This document shows positions 1-8,196 of a stretch of DNA of 64,000 nucleotides, one piece after another. The first letter of the stretch is position 1. Each line of letters starts with the position of its first letter. Below the pieces are notes generated by a model. It saw nothing but the letters and a program-made list of their open reading frames with translations. It made no database searches and had not been told where the DNA came from. Origin of the DNA: Pararhodobacter aggregans (GTDB lineage Bacteria > Pseudomonadota > Alphaproteobacteria > Rhodobacterales > Rhodobacteraceae). The stretch is from positions 62,001-126,000 of the forward strand of contig NZ_QDDR01000011.1 in assembly GCF_003075525.1 (NCBI RefSeq), in the 5' to 3' direction. The translations under genes were made by a program, and so were the position numbers.

Positions 1-399
1 CTGGGCGGCGCGGCGCTGGACCAGCTGATCGTCGAAGGCTTCACCGGAGCCCAGGACGCGGCGCTGGAACTGAAGCTCTTCGAGATGCTGACGCAGATGC
101 CGCTGACCTTCATCGCCTCGCTCTTGTCCATCGTGCTGGTGATCGTGTTCTTCGTCACCTCGTCGGACTCGGGTTCGCTGGTGATCGACACGATCACCGC
201 GGGCGGCAAGGTCGATGCGCCGGTGGCGCAGCGGGTCTTCTGGGCCACGTTCGAGGGGCTGGTTGCGGCGGCGCTGTTGATCGGCGGCGGGCTGGGCGCG
301 TTGCAGGCGATGGCGGTTTCGACCGGCTTCCCCTTCGCCATCGTGCTGCTTCTGGCCTGTTACGCCCTCATCAAGGGCCTGATGGACGAGCCTCGCTGA
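1..399 (+). CDS. BCCT family transporter, C-terminal part (5' end outside window)
   Basis: The open frame runs from the first base, so only about 132 C-terminal residues are present. The visible part has hydrophobic membrane segments, and the stretch FFVTSSDSGSLVIDT is characteristic of the late helices of betaine/carnitine/choline (BCCT) transporters, which import quaternary ammonium solutes by ion-coupled transport across the inner membrane. The protein ends shortly after the last helix with a short polar tail (LMDEPR). A strong hairpin with a short T run follows the stop. The substrate cannot be told from this fragment. Family call is fairly firm. Confidence 0.82.
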   Translation: MGGAALDQLIVEGFTGAQDAALELKLFEMLTQMPLTFIASLLSIVLVIVFFVTSSDSGSLVIDTITAGGKVDAPVAQRVFWATFEGLVAAALLIGGGLGALQAMAVSTGFPFAIVLLLACYALIKGLMDEPR

Positions 400-422
400 A
401 GCAGGCCACGCTGAAACTGGAT

Positions 423-451
423 CGGGCGGCAGGGGAACCTGCCGCCCGTTT
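423..451 (+). terminator. Rho-independent terminator after the BCCT gene
   Basis: An 11-bp perfect stem (CGGGCGGCAGG / CCTGCCGCCCG) with a GGAA loop is followed by TTT, 24 nt after the transporter stop and just before the end of the convergent DUF6455 gene. Confidence 0.7.
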
Positions 452-467
452 CGTCACGGGGAAAGTC

Positions 468-839
468 TCAGCCCGCCAGCGACCGTGACAGATGGTCGAA
501 GGTCGCCCGGTTCGGGCAGAAGGCCAGCGCCGCCGGATCGACCGGCGCCTCGGGCTCGGCCCGGGCCATGAAGCGGTGGCAGGTGGCCAGATCCGTGCAA
601 TGGTTGCAGCCGTGCAAAAGCTCGTGCCAGACGCGGCGGTCGGCCAGCAGATCATCCACCTCAAGCCCGTAGATCCGTGCCATGGCGCCGACCCGTACGG
701 GCACATCGTCGGGCAGCACCGCCAGCGACAGCGCCTCGGTCCGGCTGACGCCCAGATCGGCGAGTTCGGTGTCGGTCATCGCCTCGATCTCATGCATGTC
801 GCGACTGAGCCGGAACATGCGCAGGAACCGTTCCATCAT
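468..839 (-). CDS. DUF6455 family protein with DUF1127-like N-terminus
   Basis: This 123-residue protein begins with a short basic/hydrophobic helix (MERFLRMFRLSRD) and the segment MTDTELADLGVSR, which resembles the DUF1127 motif of small alphaproteobacterial proteins. The C-terminal half has a cysteine cluster, CNHCTDLATC plus a later FCPNRATF, that could bind a metal. This arrangement matches the DUF6455 family, common in Rhodobacteraceae, with no established function known to me. It is divergent from thpR, and the shared intergenic region holds an FnrL-like palindrome, which suggests oxygen-linked control. Function is unknown. Confidence 0.75.
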   Translation of the reverse strand: MMERFLRMFRLSRDMHEIEAMTDTELADLGVSRTEALSLAVLPDDVPVRVGAMARIYGLEVDDLLADRRVWHELLHGCNHCTDLATCHRFMARAEPEAPVDPAALAFCPNRATFDHLSRSLAG

Positions 840-903
840 CAGGAGCCTCCCTTGCGGCTGCGGATCTTCGCCCCTTTCCTAGCCGCCCCTGCCCCGCCGC
901 GCC

Positions 904-917
904 TTGATCTGGCTCAA
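904..917. promoter_or_regulatory. FNR/FnrL-type box
   Basis: TTGATCTGGCTCAA matches the FNR-family consensus TTGAT-N4-ATCAA in all but one defined position. It lies between the divergent DUF6455 gene and thpR, 65 bp upstream of the former's start. Regulation of the DUF6455 gene is the likelier role, because the box is only 20 bp from the thpR start codon. Confidence 0.5.
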
Positions 918-937
918 GGCGCCCGTTACGCAGGGAC

Positions 938-1477
938 ATGATCCGCGCTTTTCTCGCCCTGCCGCTGCCCGAGCCGATCCTCGACCGGCTGACCATCGCG
1001 CAGCATCGCCTGCCCCTGCCCCGCCCGCTGGAGCCCGAGACCTTCCATATCACGCTGGTCTTTCTGGACCGGCAGCCCGAACCGGTGCTGGAGGACTTCC
1101 ACAATGCGCTGGAGGCGATGGCCCGGTATGCGCCCCTGCTCAGGCTGGACGGTCTGGGCAGTTTCGGCGGCAATGACCCCGACGCGGTCTTTGCCCGGAT
1201 CGCCGGCGACGCGCGGCTGAGCGCGCTGCACATGAAGAGCGCCCGCGCCGCGCGCGAGGTCGGGATCGAGGTGCCGGGACGCAAATACGTCCCCCATGTG
1301 ACGCTGGGCCGCTTCCGCAAGGGCGAGGCCCAGCCCGAAGCGCTGGCCCGCGCCATGCAGGCGGTCGAGCCCCTGACCTCGGACCTGTGGCTGGCCGAGG
1401 AAATGGTGCTCTACCGCTCCACCCTGCGCCCCGAGGGGCCGGTCTACGACCCGCTCGCCCGCTACAAGCTCGGCTGA
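938..1477 (+). CDS. thpR: RNA 2',3'-cyclic phosphodiesterase ThpR (2H family)
   Basis: This 179-residue protein has the two histidine motifs that define 2H phosphoesterases: FHITLVF near residue 40 and HVTLGRF near residue 123, spaced as in LigT/ThpR enzymes. The N-terminus MIRAFLALPLPEP is typical of the family. These enzymes open 2',3'-cyclic phosphates on RNA ends to 2'-phosphates. Length is normal for the family. It is followed closely by a RAM-domain gene on the same strand, with no obvious functional link. Confidence 0.88.
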   Translation: MIRAFLALPLPEPILDRLTIAQHRLPLPRPLEPETFHITLVFLDRQPEPVLEDFHNALEAMARYAPLLRLDGLGSFGGNDPDAVFARIAGDARLSALHMKSARAAREVGIEVPGRKYVPHVTLGRFRKGEAQPEALARAMQAVEPLTSDLWLAEEMVLYRSTLRPEGPVYDPLARYKLG

Positions 1478-1530
1478 CCTTGCGCCGCCCGCGCCCTCTG
1501 CCTAACCTGCCCCGAAATCAGGAGGCCCCC

Positions 1531-1767
1531 ATGCATTGCGTCTTCGTCCAGTTCCGCTGCACCCCCGGCAAGACCTACGAGGTGGCCCGCGCCATCTATG
1601 ACCGCGAGATCGTGTCGGAATTGTTCTCGACCTCGGGCGATTGGGATCTGATCGCCAAGGTCTATATCCCGGCCGACGAGGATGTCGGCCATTACCTCAG
1701 CGAGAACCTGTTCGGCGTGCCCGATATCGTGCGCACGCTGACCACCATGACCTTCAAGGCGTTCTGA
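1531..1767 (+). CDS. Stand-alone Lrp/AsnC ligand-binding (RAM) domain protein
   Basis: This 78-residue protein starts at the ATG preceded by an AGGAGG ribosome site. It contains only the alpha/beta RAM domain of Lrp/AsnC regulators (TSGDWDLIAKVYIP and a VRTLTTMTF end) with no DNA-binding domain. Stand-alone RAM proteins occur widely and may bind amino acids or partner with full-length Lrp proteins; here the ligand is unknown. The stop is 3 nt before the next ATG, so it is probably co-transcribed with the following SDR gene. Confidence 0.85.
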   Translation: MHCVFVQFRCTPGKTYEVARAIYDREIVSELFSTSGDWDLIAKVYIPADEDVGHYLSENLFGVPDIVRTLTTMTFKAF

Positions 1768-1770
1768 GCC

Positions 1771-2505
1771 ATGCCGGTCATCGTCATCACCGGGGCCAGC
1801 GCCGGGATCGGGCGCGCCACGGCCGAACGCTTTCTGGCCGAGGGTTGGCAGGTCGCGCTGCTGGCTCGCAGCGCAGGCAAACTGGCCGAACTGGCGGGCG
1901 ACAATCCGGACGCGCTGGCGCTGGAATGCGACGTGACCGATGCGGCGGCGGTCGATGCGGCCTTTGCCGCGACCATCGCGCGTTTCGGCCGGGTCGATGT
2001 GCTGTTCAACAATGCCGGCAAGGCGATCCTCGGCACGCTGATCGACGATCTGTCGGTCGAGGATTGGCGGGCCATGGTCGACGTGAACCTGACCGGCATG
2101 TTCCTCTGCGCCCGCGCCGCCTTTCGCCAGATGCGGCGGCAGGCGCCGATGGGCGGGCGGATCATCAACAACGGCTCGGTCAGCGCCCATGCCCCGCGCC
2201 CGGGCTCGGTGGCCTATACCGCGACCAAGCACGCGGTGACCGGGCTGACCAAGACGCTGGCGCTGGACGGGCGCCCCTTCGACATCGCCGCCGGGCAGAT
2301 CGACATCGGCAATGTGCGCACCGCGCTGGCCGACCAGATCGCCAGGGGCGTCACCCAGGCCGATGGCAGGCTGATGGCCGAGCCGATTATGGAACTGCCC
2401 GAGGTGGCCTCGGCGGTGCTGCACATGGCCAGCCTGCCCAAGGGGGCCAACATTCCCTTCCTGTCGATCATGGCCACCAACATGCCCTGGCTGGGTCGCG
2501 GCTGA
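1771..2505 (+). CDS. SDR family NAD(P)-dependent oxidoreductase
   Basis: This 244-residue protein is a classical short-chain dehydrogenase. It has the cofactor motif TGASAGIG at residues 7-14, NNAG near residue 89, a catalytic Ser in INNGSVSAH, and the catalytic YTATK motif. The C-terminal part (LPEVASAVLHMASLPKGANI) is typical of the family. The substrate cannot be inferred. The gene starts 3 nt after the RAM-domain gene and probably shares its transcript. Confidence 0.88.
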   Translation: MPVIVITGASAGIGRATAERFLAEGWQVALLARSAGKLAELAGDNPDALALECDVTDAAAVDAAFAATIARFGRVDVLFNNAGKAILGTLIDDLSVEDWRAMVDVNLTGMFLCARAAFRQMRRQAPMGGRIINNGSVSAHAPRPGSVAYTATKHAVTGLTKTLALDGRPFDIAAGQIDIGNVRTALADQIARGVTQADGRLMAEPIMELPEVASAVLHMASLPKGANIPFLSIMATNMPWLGRG

Positions 2506-2525
2506 GGTTGGGCGGAAAAGGCGTC

Positions 2526-2556
2526 ACGCGCGGGAACCGGAGACGGTGCCGCGCGT
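2526..2556 (+). terminator. Possible terminator hairpin after the SDR gene
   Basis: An 8-bp perfect stem (ACGCGCGG / CCGCGCGT) with a 15-nt loop is followed by TTTCCCTTTCCCC. It lies between the SDR stop and the small lipoprotein gene. The loop is long, so this is tentative. Confidence 0.4.
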
Positions 2557-2587
2557 TTCCCTTTCCCCAACAAGCAATGAGACAATC

Positions 2588-2731
2588 ATGAAACCGCTGA
2601 TCCTCGTTCTGACCCTTGCCGCTGTCACCGCCGTTGCCGGTTGCGAAACCGTCGAAGGCGCGGGCCGCGACGTCCAGGCTGCCGGCCAGGCCGTCTCCAG
2701 CACCGCCCGTCAGGTCCAGTCGGATATCTGA
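2588..2731 (+). CDS. Entericidin A/B-like small lipoprotein
   Basis: This 47-residue protein has a hydrophobic signal segment and a lipobox AVAGC that makes residue 19 the lipidated cysteine. The mature part, CETVEGAGRDVQAAG followed by a Gln/Ser/Ala-rich helix, closely resembles the entericidin EcnA/EcnB family of small membrane lipoproteins. Entericidins in enterics form an antidote/toxin pair; only one such gene is seen here. The role in alphaproteobacteria is unclear. The ribosome site upstream is weak. Confidence 0.75.
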   Translation: MKPLILVLTLAAVTAVAGCETVEGAGRDVQAAGQAVSSTARQVQSDI

Positions 2732-2734
2732 CGG

Positions 2735-3523
2735 CTATTGCTGGCGGATCAGCCGGAACAGGGCCGAGGCGCCCCAGCCGGCGACGATGGCGATGGCCAG
2801 CGCGAGAAAGCCGTAGAGCAGGGGTTGCTCATAGGCCAGCTCGTGCAGCCAGCGCTCCAGCCCGTCCTTGCGCACGAAGATCGCCGTGCGGAACTGGTTC
2901 ACCACCTCGCCATCCTGCACCAGATACATGCGCGTCGTATAGGCGCCCTCGGTCAGGTTGGCGGGGAGCCGGACATTGGCGCGAAACAGGATGTCGCGGT
3001 CGAGATGCACGAACCGGTCAAGCGCCATGTAATGCGCCGAGCGTTCGCGGATCCTGAGCAGCGCCTCGGCGAAGAGCAGCGCCTGCGGCGAGCCGTCGCC
3101 CACCTGTTCCGCCCGGATCGCCTGCCGGGCCGAAATGCGGTATGCCGCATCCGCCTCGGGCGAGAGGATCTGGTTCAAGGGACCCGAGGTCGCCACGGCA
3201 TAGAACGACGGGACCGAGGCCATGGTCACCGAATCCACGTTCATCCAGATCCCGGCGCGGCGGTCCTTGCGCCAGACGGCGATCGGCTGGCGCGGCCCCT
3301 CGATGACGATGATGACGTCGTAATCCACCCCGCCGGCCGCCTCGGCCTCGGCTTCGGCCAGCAGATCCTCGGCCGTGCGGCGGATGGCGCCGAAGATCAG
3401 GATCTCGGAACCCGAGAAGCTGGCGGTCAGGGCGACTCGGTTCTGGCTCAGCGCGCCGACGATCTCGCCCGCCCGCGCGGGCAGCGCGACGAGGAGCAGC
3501 AGAACCAGCCAGAGCGCCCGCAT
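2735..3523 (-). CDS. TIGR02186 family membrane-anchored protein
   Basis: This 262-residue protein has an N-terminal signal peptide (LWLVLLLLVALPARA), a large extracytoplasmic domain and a C-terminal membrane helix (LYGFLALAIAIVAGWGASALF). The pattern and phrases such as VDYDVIIVIEGP match TIGR02186, an alphaproteobacterial family (PF09608-like) usually encoded beside TauE/SafE exporters. Here its ATG overlaps the stop of the TauE gene (TGATG), so the two are translationally coupled. It is likely an accessory subunit of the exporter, but its biochemical role is unknown. Confidence 0.85.
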   Translation of the reverse strand: MRALWLVLLLLVALPARAGEIVGALSQNRVALTASFSGSEILIFGAIRRTAEDLLAEAEAEAAGGVDYDVIIVIEGPRQPIAVWRKDRRAGIWMNVDSVTMASVPSFYAVATSGPLNQILSPEADAAYRISARQAIRAEQVGDGSPQALLFAEALLRIRERSAHYMALDRFVHLDRDILFRANVRLPANLTEGAYTTRMYLVQDGEVVNQFRTAIFVRKDGLERWLHELAYEQPLLYGFLALAIAIVAGWGASALFRLIRQQ

Positions 3524-4443
3524 CAGAAGCCCCCCAGAACGCGGACCGAATACAGCTCGTCCGGGCGGATCAGCAGGTCGGTCGCCACCTTCAGGCAGAC
3601 CAGGATCACCAGCAGCGCCAGCAGGATGCGCAATTGCTCGGCCTTGAGCCTTGTGCCGATCTGGGTGCCGAATTGCGCGCCGATCACGCCGCCAAGGATC
3701 AGGAAGAAGGCCAGCATCACATCGACCGAATGGCCGGTAACGGCGTGCATGACCGTGGTGTAGGCGGTGGTAAAGATGATCTGGAACAGCGAGGTCCCGA
3801 CCACGACCTTGGTCGGCATCCCCAGCAGATAGATCATCGCGGGGACCATGATGAACCCGCCGCCGACGCCCATGACCGCCGACAGGACACCCACCGCCGC
3901 CCCGACCAGCAGGGGCGGGATCACGCTGATATAGAGGCCCGAGACGCGGAACTTCATCTTGAAGGGCAGCGCGTGGACCCAGGTGTGCTGGTGCAGCTTG
4001 CGCCGGGGCGAGCCGGATTTCTTGGTCCGATACCAGGCGCGCAGGCTCTCTTGCAGCATGAGGCCGCCGACGATGCCCAGGAAGATGACATAGGACAGCT
4101 GCACCGCCAGGTCGATCTGGCCCAGGGCGCTGAGCCAGCGGAAGACGATGATCCCCAGCGACGAGCCTATGAGGCCGCCGATCAGCAGCACGGTTCCCAT
4201 CTTCAGATCCACCGTCTTGCGCCGCAGATGCGCCAGCACGCCCGAGATGGACGAGGCCACCACCTGATTGGCGCCCGTGGCCACGGCCACGGCGGGGGGA
4301 ATGCCGATGAAGAACAGCAGGGGCGTGATCAGAAAGCCGCCGCCCACCCCGAACATGCCCGACAGCATGCCGACCCCGGCGCCAACGCCCAGGAGGGTGA
4401 AGAGGTTCGTCGAGACCTCGGCAATGGGAAGATAGACCAACAT
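3523..4443 (-). CDS. Sulfite exporter TauE/SafE family protein
   Basis: This 306-residue polytopic membrane protein contains the two internal repeats typical of TauE/SafE carriers: GVGGGFLITPLLFFIG near residue 32 and the matching GVGGGFIMVPAMIYLLG in the second half. Members export sulfite, sulfoacetate or other organosulfur anions. A polar loop (YRTKKSGSPRRKLHQ) separates the halves. The partner TIGR02186 gene follows and overlaps by one base. The exact anion is not known; sulfite or thiosulfate-type anions are plausible from family knowledge. Confidence 0.87.
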   Translation of the reverse strand: MLVYLPIAEVSTNLFTLLGVGAGVGMLSGMFGVGGGFLITPLLFFIGIPPAVAVATGANQVVASSISGVLAHLRRKTVDLKMGTVLLIGGLIGSSLGIIVFRWLSALGQIDLAVQLSYVIFLGIVGGLMLQESLRAWYRTKKSGSPRRKLHQHTWVHALPFKMKFRVSGLYISVIPPLLVGAAVGVLSAVMGVGGGFIMVPAMIYLLGMPTKVVVGTSLFQIIFTTAYTTVMHAVTGHSVDVMLAFFLILGGVIGAQFGTQIGTRLKAEQLRILLALLVILVCLKVATDLLIRPDELYSVRVLGGF

Positions 4444-4529
4444 GAGTCTGAATAGGACAAGAACCCCGCCGGTTACAGGGGCTTTGCCATGAAATTTACC
4501 GGTTGGGGGATACCAAATTATTATCGCGG

Positions 4530-4560
4530 GCAGGCCGGTCCCATCGGGGCACCGGCCTGC
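4530..4560 (-). terminator. Hairpin after the nucleoside ABC operon
   Basis: A perfect 10-bp inverted repeat (GCAGGCCGGT / ACCGGCCTGC) with an 11-nt loop lies immediately downstream of the last gene of the leftward ABC operon. On the minus strand it is followed by an AT-rich segment (GATAATAATTT) rather than a clean T run, so it may terminate or protect the 3' end. Confidence 0.5.
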
Positions 4561-4566
4561 TGCGCG

Positions 4567-5532
4567 TCATCGTTCCTTGACGTAGGGTTCGCCACCGGCG
4601 CGGGGCGGGATCGCCTTGCCGACAAAGCCCGCCAGAATGACCACGGTCAGGATATAGGGCAGCGCCGTCATGAACTGGTTGGGCAGGGTGATGATCCCCA
4701 GATCGAGGTTCGGCCAGCGGTTGGCGATGGCCTCGAGCATGCCGAACAGCAGCACCGCCCCCAGCGCATGCCATGGCCGCCACTTGGCGAAGATCAGCGC
4801 CGCCAGCGCGATATAGCCGCGACCGGCCGACATGTCCTTGACGAAGCCCGCCGCCAGCGCCGTCGAGAGATACGCGCCGCCGATGCCGCACAGAACCCCG
4901 GCGATGACGATGGCCGCATAGCGCAGCCGCACGACCGAGATGCCCGCCGTATCGACCGCGGCCGGGTTCTCGCCCACCGCGCGCAGCCTCAGGCCAAAGC
5001 GCGTGCGATAGAGCACCCACCAGGTCAGCGGCACGCAGAGAAGGCCGAAATAGACCAGAATCGAATGCTGGTTCAGGATCTGGCCATAGATCTGCCCGAC
5101 CACCGGCACGTCATGCAGCGCATTGGCGAAAGGCAGGGACAGCCGGTCGAAGCGCGCGTCTCCCACGAGGGGCGGCGTGCGGCCGCCCTGCTGGAACCAG
5201 CTCTGCGCCACGACCACGGTCATCCCCGCGGCCAGGAAGTTGATCGCCACGCCCGAGATCAGCTGGTTGCCCCGGAAGGTGATCGAGGCCACGCCATGGA
5301 TCAGCGAGAAGACGACCGAAGCCCCGATCCCCGCCGCCAGCCCCAGCCAGGCCGAGCCCGTGACATAGGCGATGGAGGCCGAAAAGAAGGCCGCGACCAG
5401 CAGTTTCCCCTCGAGCCCGATGTCGAAGATCCCGGCCCGTTCGGAAAACAGCCCGGCGAGGCAGGCGAACAGAAGGGGCGTGGCCAGCCGCAACGTCGAT
5501 TCGAAGATCTGGACGAAGGTTGCGATATCCAT
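4567..5532 (-). CDS. ABC transporter permease, BMP/nucleoside type (second permease)
   Basis: This 321-residue integral membrane protein belongs to the BPD_transp_2 permease family used by BMP-dependent nucleoside importers. Recognisable stretches are LATPLLFACLAGLFSERAG near the N-terminus, the EG/GK turn DIGLEGKLLVAA, and GENPAAVDTAGI, a typical cytoplasmic ATPase-contact loop. It is the last gene of a four-gene operon (binding protein, ATPase, two permeases) and starts 1 nt after the previous permease. It forms the channel with that permease. Substrate is probably purine or other nucleosides, by family analogy. Confidence 0.88.
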   Translation of the reverse strand: MDIATFVQIFESTLRLATPLLFACLAGLFSERAGIFDIGLEGKLLVAAFFSASIAYVTGSAWLGLAAGIGASVVFSLIHGVASITFRGNQLISGVAINFLAAGMTVVVAQSWFQQGGRTPPLVGDARFDRLSLPFANALHDVPVVGQIYGQILNQHSILVYFGLLCVPLTWWVLYRTRFGLRLRAVGENPAAVDTAGISVVRLRYAAIVIAGVLCGIGGAYLSTALAAGFVKDMSAGRGYIALAALIFAKWRPWHALGAVLLFGMLEAIANRWPNLDLGIITLPNQFMTALPYILTVVILAGFVGKAIPPRAGGEPYVKER

Positions 5533-5533
5533 G

Positions 5534-6625
5534 TCAGGCCCTCCGCCGCAGCGCGAGGAACAGAAGTTCGAGCGGTCGGCGCACCATATTGTCCAGCGCC
5601 CCGGTGAACATGATGACCAGCGCCTGGATGATGACGATCATATCGCGCGGGATCGAGGTCTCGATCGCCAGTTCCGAGCCGCCCTGGAACAGGAAGCCGA
5701 ACAGCAGCGCCGGGGCGATGATCCCGATCGGATGCGAACGGCCCATCAGCGCCACGGCGATGCCGATGAAGCCCGCGCCTTCGACCGCGTTCATCACCAG
5801 CCGCTGCGGCCCGCCCATCACCGAATTGACCGCCATCGTGCCGGCCAGCGCGCCCGAGATCAGCATGGCGACCATGATGATCTTGAAGCTGGAGATGCCG
5901 GCGTAATGCGCCGCGGCCTCGGACTGGCCGAAGGCGCGGATCTCGAACCCGAGGCGCGTGCGCCAGAGCAGGACATAGGCCAGCACGCAGAAGGCCAGCG
6001 CCACGAACAGCATGATGTTGGCCGGACCCGAGCGGGAAAAGTCGATCCCCACCAGCCCCAGGATGTCATGCAGCCGCGGCAGCCTCAGTACGTTGTCGAA
6101 GCGCGCCGTCGCCGGGTCCATCGAGGTCGTCGGCCGCAGCACATGGCTGAGCAGGTAGTTCATCAGCGAGGCGGCGATGAAGTTGAACATGATCGTCGTG
6201 ATGACGATATGGCTGCCCGCCTTGGCCTGAAGCCAGGCCGGGATCGCCGCCCACATCGCCCCGAACAGCGCCGAGGCCAGGATCGCCGCGATCATCGCCA
6301 GCCACCAGTTGGGCCAGGGGATGAACAGGCACACCAGCGCCACGCCCAGCCCGCCGATCATCGCCTGCCCCTCGCCCCCGATGTTGAAGAGCTTGGCCTG
6401 GAAGGCGATCGACACGGCCAGGCCGGTCAGCAGGAAGTTGGTCGTATAGTAAAGCGTGTAGCCCCAGCCATAGGTGGAGCCCAGCGACCCCGTCACCATC
6501 AGCTCCATGGCGCGGACCGGGTCCTCTCCGATGGCCAGGATCACCAGCGCCGAGAGCGCGAAGGCGATGACAAGCGAAATCAGCGGGACCAGCAGGACGT
6601 CGGCCCATTTCGGCATGGTTTTCAT
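5534..6625 (-). CDS. ABC transporter permease, BMP/nucleoside type (first permease)
   Basis: This 363-residue membrane protein is the larger BPD_transp_2 permease of the importer. It has the motif FNIGGEGQAMIGGLG typical of this family and the cytoplasmic contact loop GQSEAAAHYAGI. Length is typical (about 350-370 residues, longer than its partner). Its start overlaps the ATPase stop by 4 bp, which implies translational coupling. It works with the neighbouring permease as a heterodimer in the inner membrane. Confidence 0.88.
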   Translation of the reverse strand: MKTMPKWADVLLVPLISLVIAFALSALVILAIGEDPVRAMELMVTGSLGSTYGWGYTLYYTTNFLLTGLAVSIAFQAKLFNIGGEGQAMIGGLGVALVCLFIPWPNWWLAMIAAILASALFGAMWAAIPAWLQAKAGSHIVITTIMFNFIAASLMNYLLSHVLRPTTSMDPATARFDNVLRLPRLHDILGLVGIDFSRSGPANIMLFVALAFCVLAYVLLWRTRLGFEIRAFGQSEAAAHYAGISSFKIIMVAMLISGALAGTMAVNSVMGGPQRLVMNAVEGAGFIGIAVALMGRSHPIGIIAPALLFGFLFQGGSELAIETSIPRDMIVIIQALVIMFTGALDNMVRRPLELLFLALRRRA

Positions 6626-8184
6626 GCGGCCTCTCCCGTCACGCCGGCCATCAGAAGGCCCAGTTCCTGCGCATTGGTCTGTTCGGGGTCGCGCTCGCCC
6701 ATGATGCGGCCGTCGAACATGACCACGATCCGGTCGGAAAGCGACAGGATCTCATCCAGTTCGACCGAGACCAGCAGGATCGCCTTGCCCTGATCGCGAA
6801 GCTCGATCAGCCGCTTGTGGATGAACTCGATGGCGCCGATATCGACGCCCCTTGTGGGCTGGCCGACCAGCAGCAGGTCGGGGTTGCGCTCGATCTCGCG
6901 CGCCAGGACGATCTTCTGCTGGTTCCCGCCCGAGAAACTCTCGGCCGTCAGCATCGGATTGGGCGGGCGCACGTCGAAACGCTCGATCTTGCCCTTGGCG
7001 TCCTCAAGGATCGCGTGGTTGTCCATCAGCAGCGCGTTCTTCTGGTATTCCGGCGCGTTGTGATAGCCGAAGGCCACGTTTTCCCAGGCCATGAAATCGA
7101 GGATCAGCCCGCAGCGGTGCCGGTCCTCATGCACATGGGCGATGCTGTCCTCGCGCCGGGTCCGGGCATTGTCGCGCCTGAGCGTGAGGTCCATCTCTTC
7201 GCCGAGCATGGTCATGGTGCCGGTCCCGGCCATCATCCCCGCCAGAACCTCCAGCAGTTCCGACTGGCCGTTGCCCGCGACCCCGGCGATGCCCAGGATC
7301 TCGCCCCGGCGGATGTCGAGGTCGATGCCGCGCAGCTTCTCGACCCCGTGGCGGTCGGTGACGGTCAGCCCGCGGGCCGACATCACCACCTCGCCGGGCT
7401 GGGCCGGGGTCTTCTGCACGTCGAGCAGCACCTTGCGGCCGACCATCAGCTCGGCCAGCTCGGCCGGGCTGGTCTCGGCCGTGGTGACGGTCGCCACCAT
7501 CTCGCCCCGGCGCATGACCGACACCTCGTCGGTCACTTCCATGATCTCGCGCAGCTTGTGGGTAATCAGGACGATGGTCTTGCCCTGCTCACGCAACCCC
7601 TTGAGGATACGGAACAAATGGTCAGCCTCGGCCGGGGTCAGCACGCCGGTCGGCTCGTCCAGGATCTGGATATTGGCCTCGCGGTAAAGGGCCTTGAGGA
7701 TCTCGACCCGCTGCTGGTGGCCGACCGAGAGATCCTCGATCAGCGCATCGGGGTCGACATGCATCTCGTAATCATGGGCCAGCTGCGTCAGCAATTTGCG
7801 CGCCCTGGCCTTCGAGGGCTTGAGCAGCGCCCCCCCTTCGGAGCCGAGAATGACATTCTCCAGCACCGTGAAATTCTCGACCAGCTTGAAATGCTGGAAC
7901 ACCATGCCGATCCCGGCACGGATCGCGGCCAGGGAATCGGCGATCTGCGTGGGCTTGCCGTCGATCAGGATCTCGCCCGAATCGGCCTTGTAGAACCCGT
8001 AGAGGATCGACATCAGCGTCGACTTGCCCGCGCCATTCTCGCCGATGATGCCGTGGATGGTGCCCTTGCGCACCCGGATGTTGATGTCCTTGTTCGCCTG
8101 GACCGGGCCGAAGGCCTTGGAAATCCCGCGAAGCTCGATGGCGGGGGCGGCGTCAGCCGCCCCCCCGGTCACGTCAGCGACCAT
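6622..8184 (-). CDS. ABC transporter ATP-binding protein, tandem ATPase of BMP/nucleoside importer
   Basis: This 520-residue protein carries two ABC ATPase cassettes. The first has a full Walker A (GENGAGKST), a divergent signature LSVGHQQRVEI and a Walker B near QILDEPTG. The second has the degenerate P-loop GVAGNGQSE and a good signature FSGGNQQKIVLARE. That asymmetric layout is the hallmark of sugar and nucleoside importer ATPases (RbsA/NupO-like). The gene lies 12 nt after the BMP binding-protein gene and overlaps the next permease by 4 bp. Confidence 0.92.
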   Translation of the reverse strand: MVADVTGGAADAAPAIELRGISKAFGPVQANKDINIRVRKGTIHGIIGENGAGKSTLMSILYGFYKADSGEILIDGKPTQIADSLAAIRAGIGMVFQHFKLVENFTVLENVILGSEGGALLKPSKARARKLLTQLAHDYEMHVDPDALIEDLSVGHQQRVEILKALYREANIQILDEPTGVLTPAEADHLFRILKGLREQGKTIVLITHKLREIMEVTDEVSVMRRGEMVATVTTAETSPAELAELMVGRKVLLDVQKTPAQPGEVVMSARGLTVTDRHGVEKLRGIDLDIRRGEILGIAGVAGNGQSELLEVLAGMMAGTGTMTMLGEEMDLTLRRDNARTRREDSIAHVHEDRHRCGLILDFMAWENVAFGYHNAPEYQKNALLMDNHAILEDAKGKIERFDVRPPNPMLTAESFSGGNQQKIVLAREIERNPDLLLVGQPTRGVDIGAIEFIHKRLIELRDQGKAILLVSVELDEILSLSDRIVVMFDGRIMGERDPEQTNAQELGLLMAGVTGEAA

Positions 8185-8196
8185 CGACCTCGGGCC

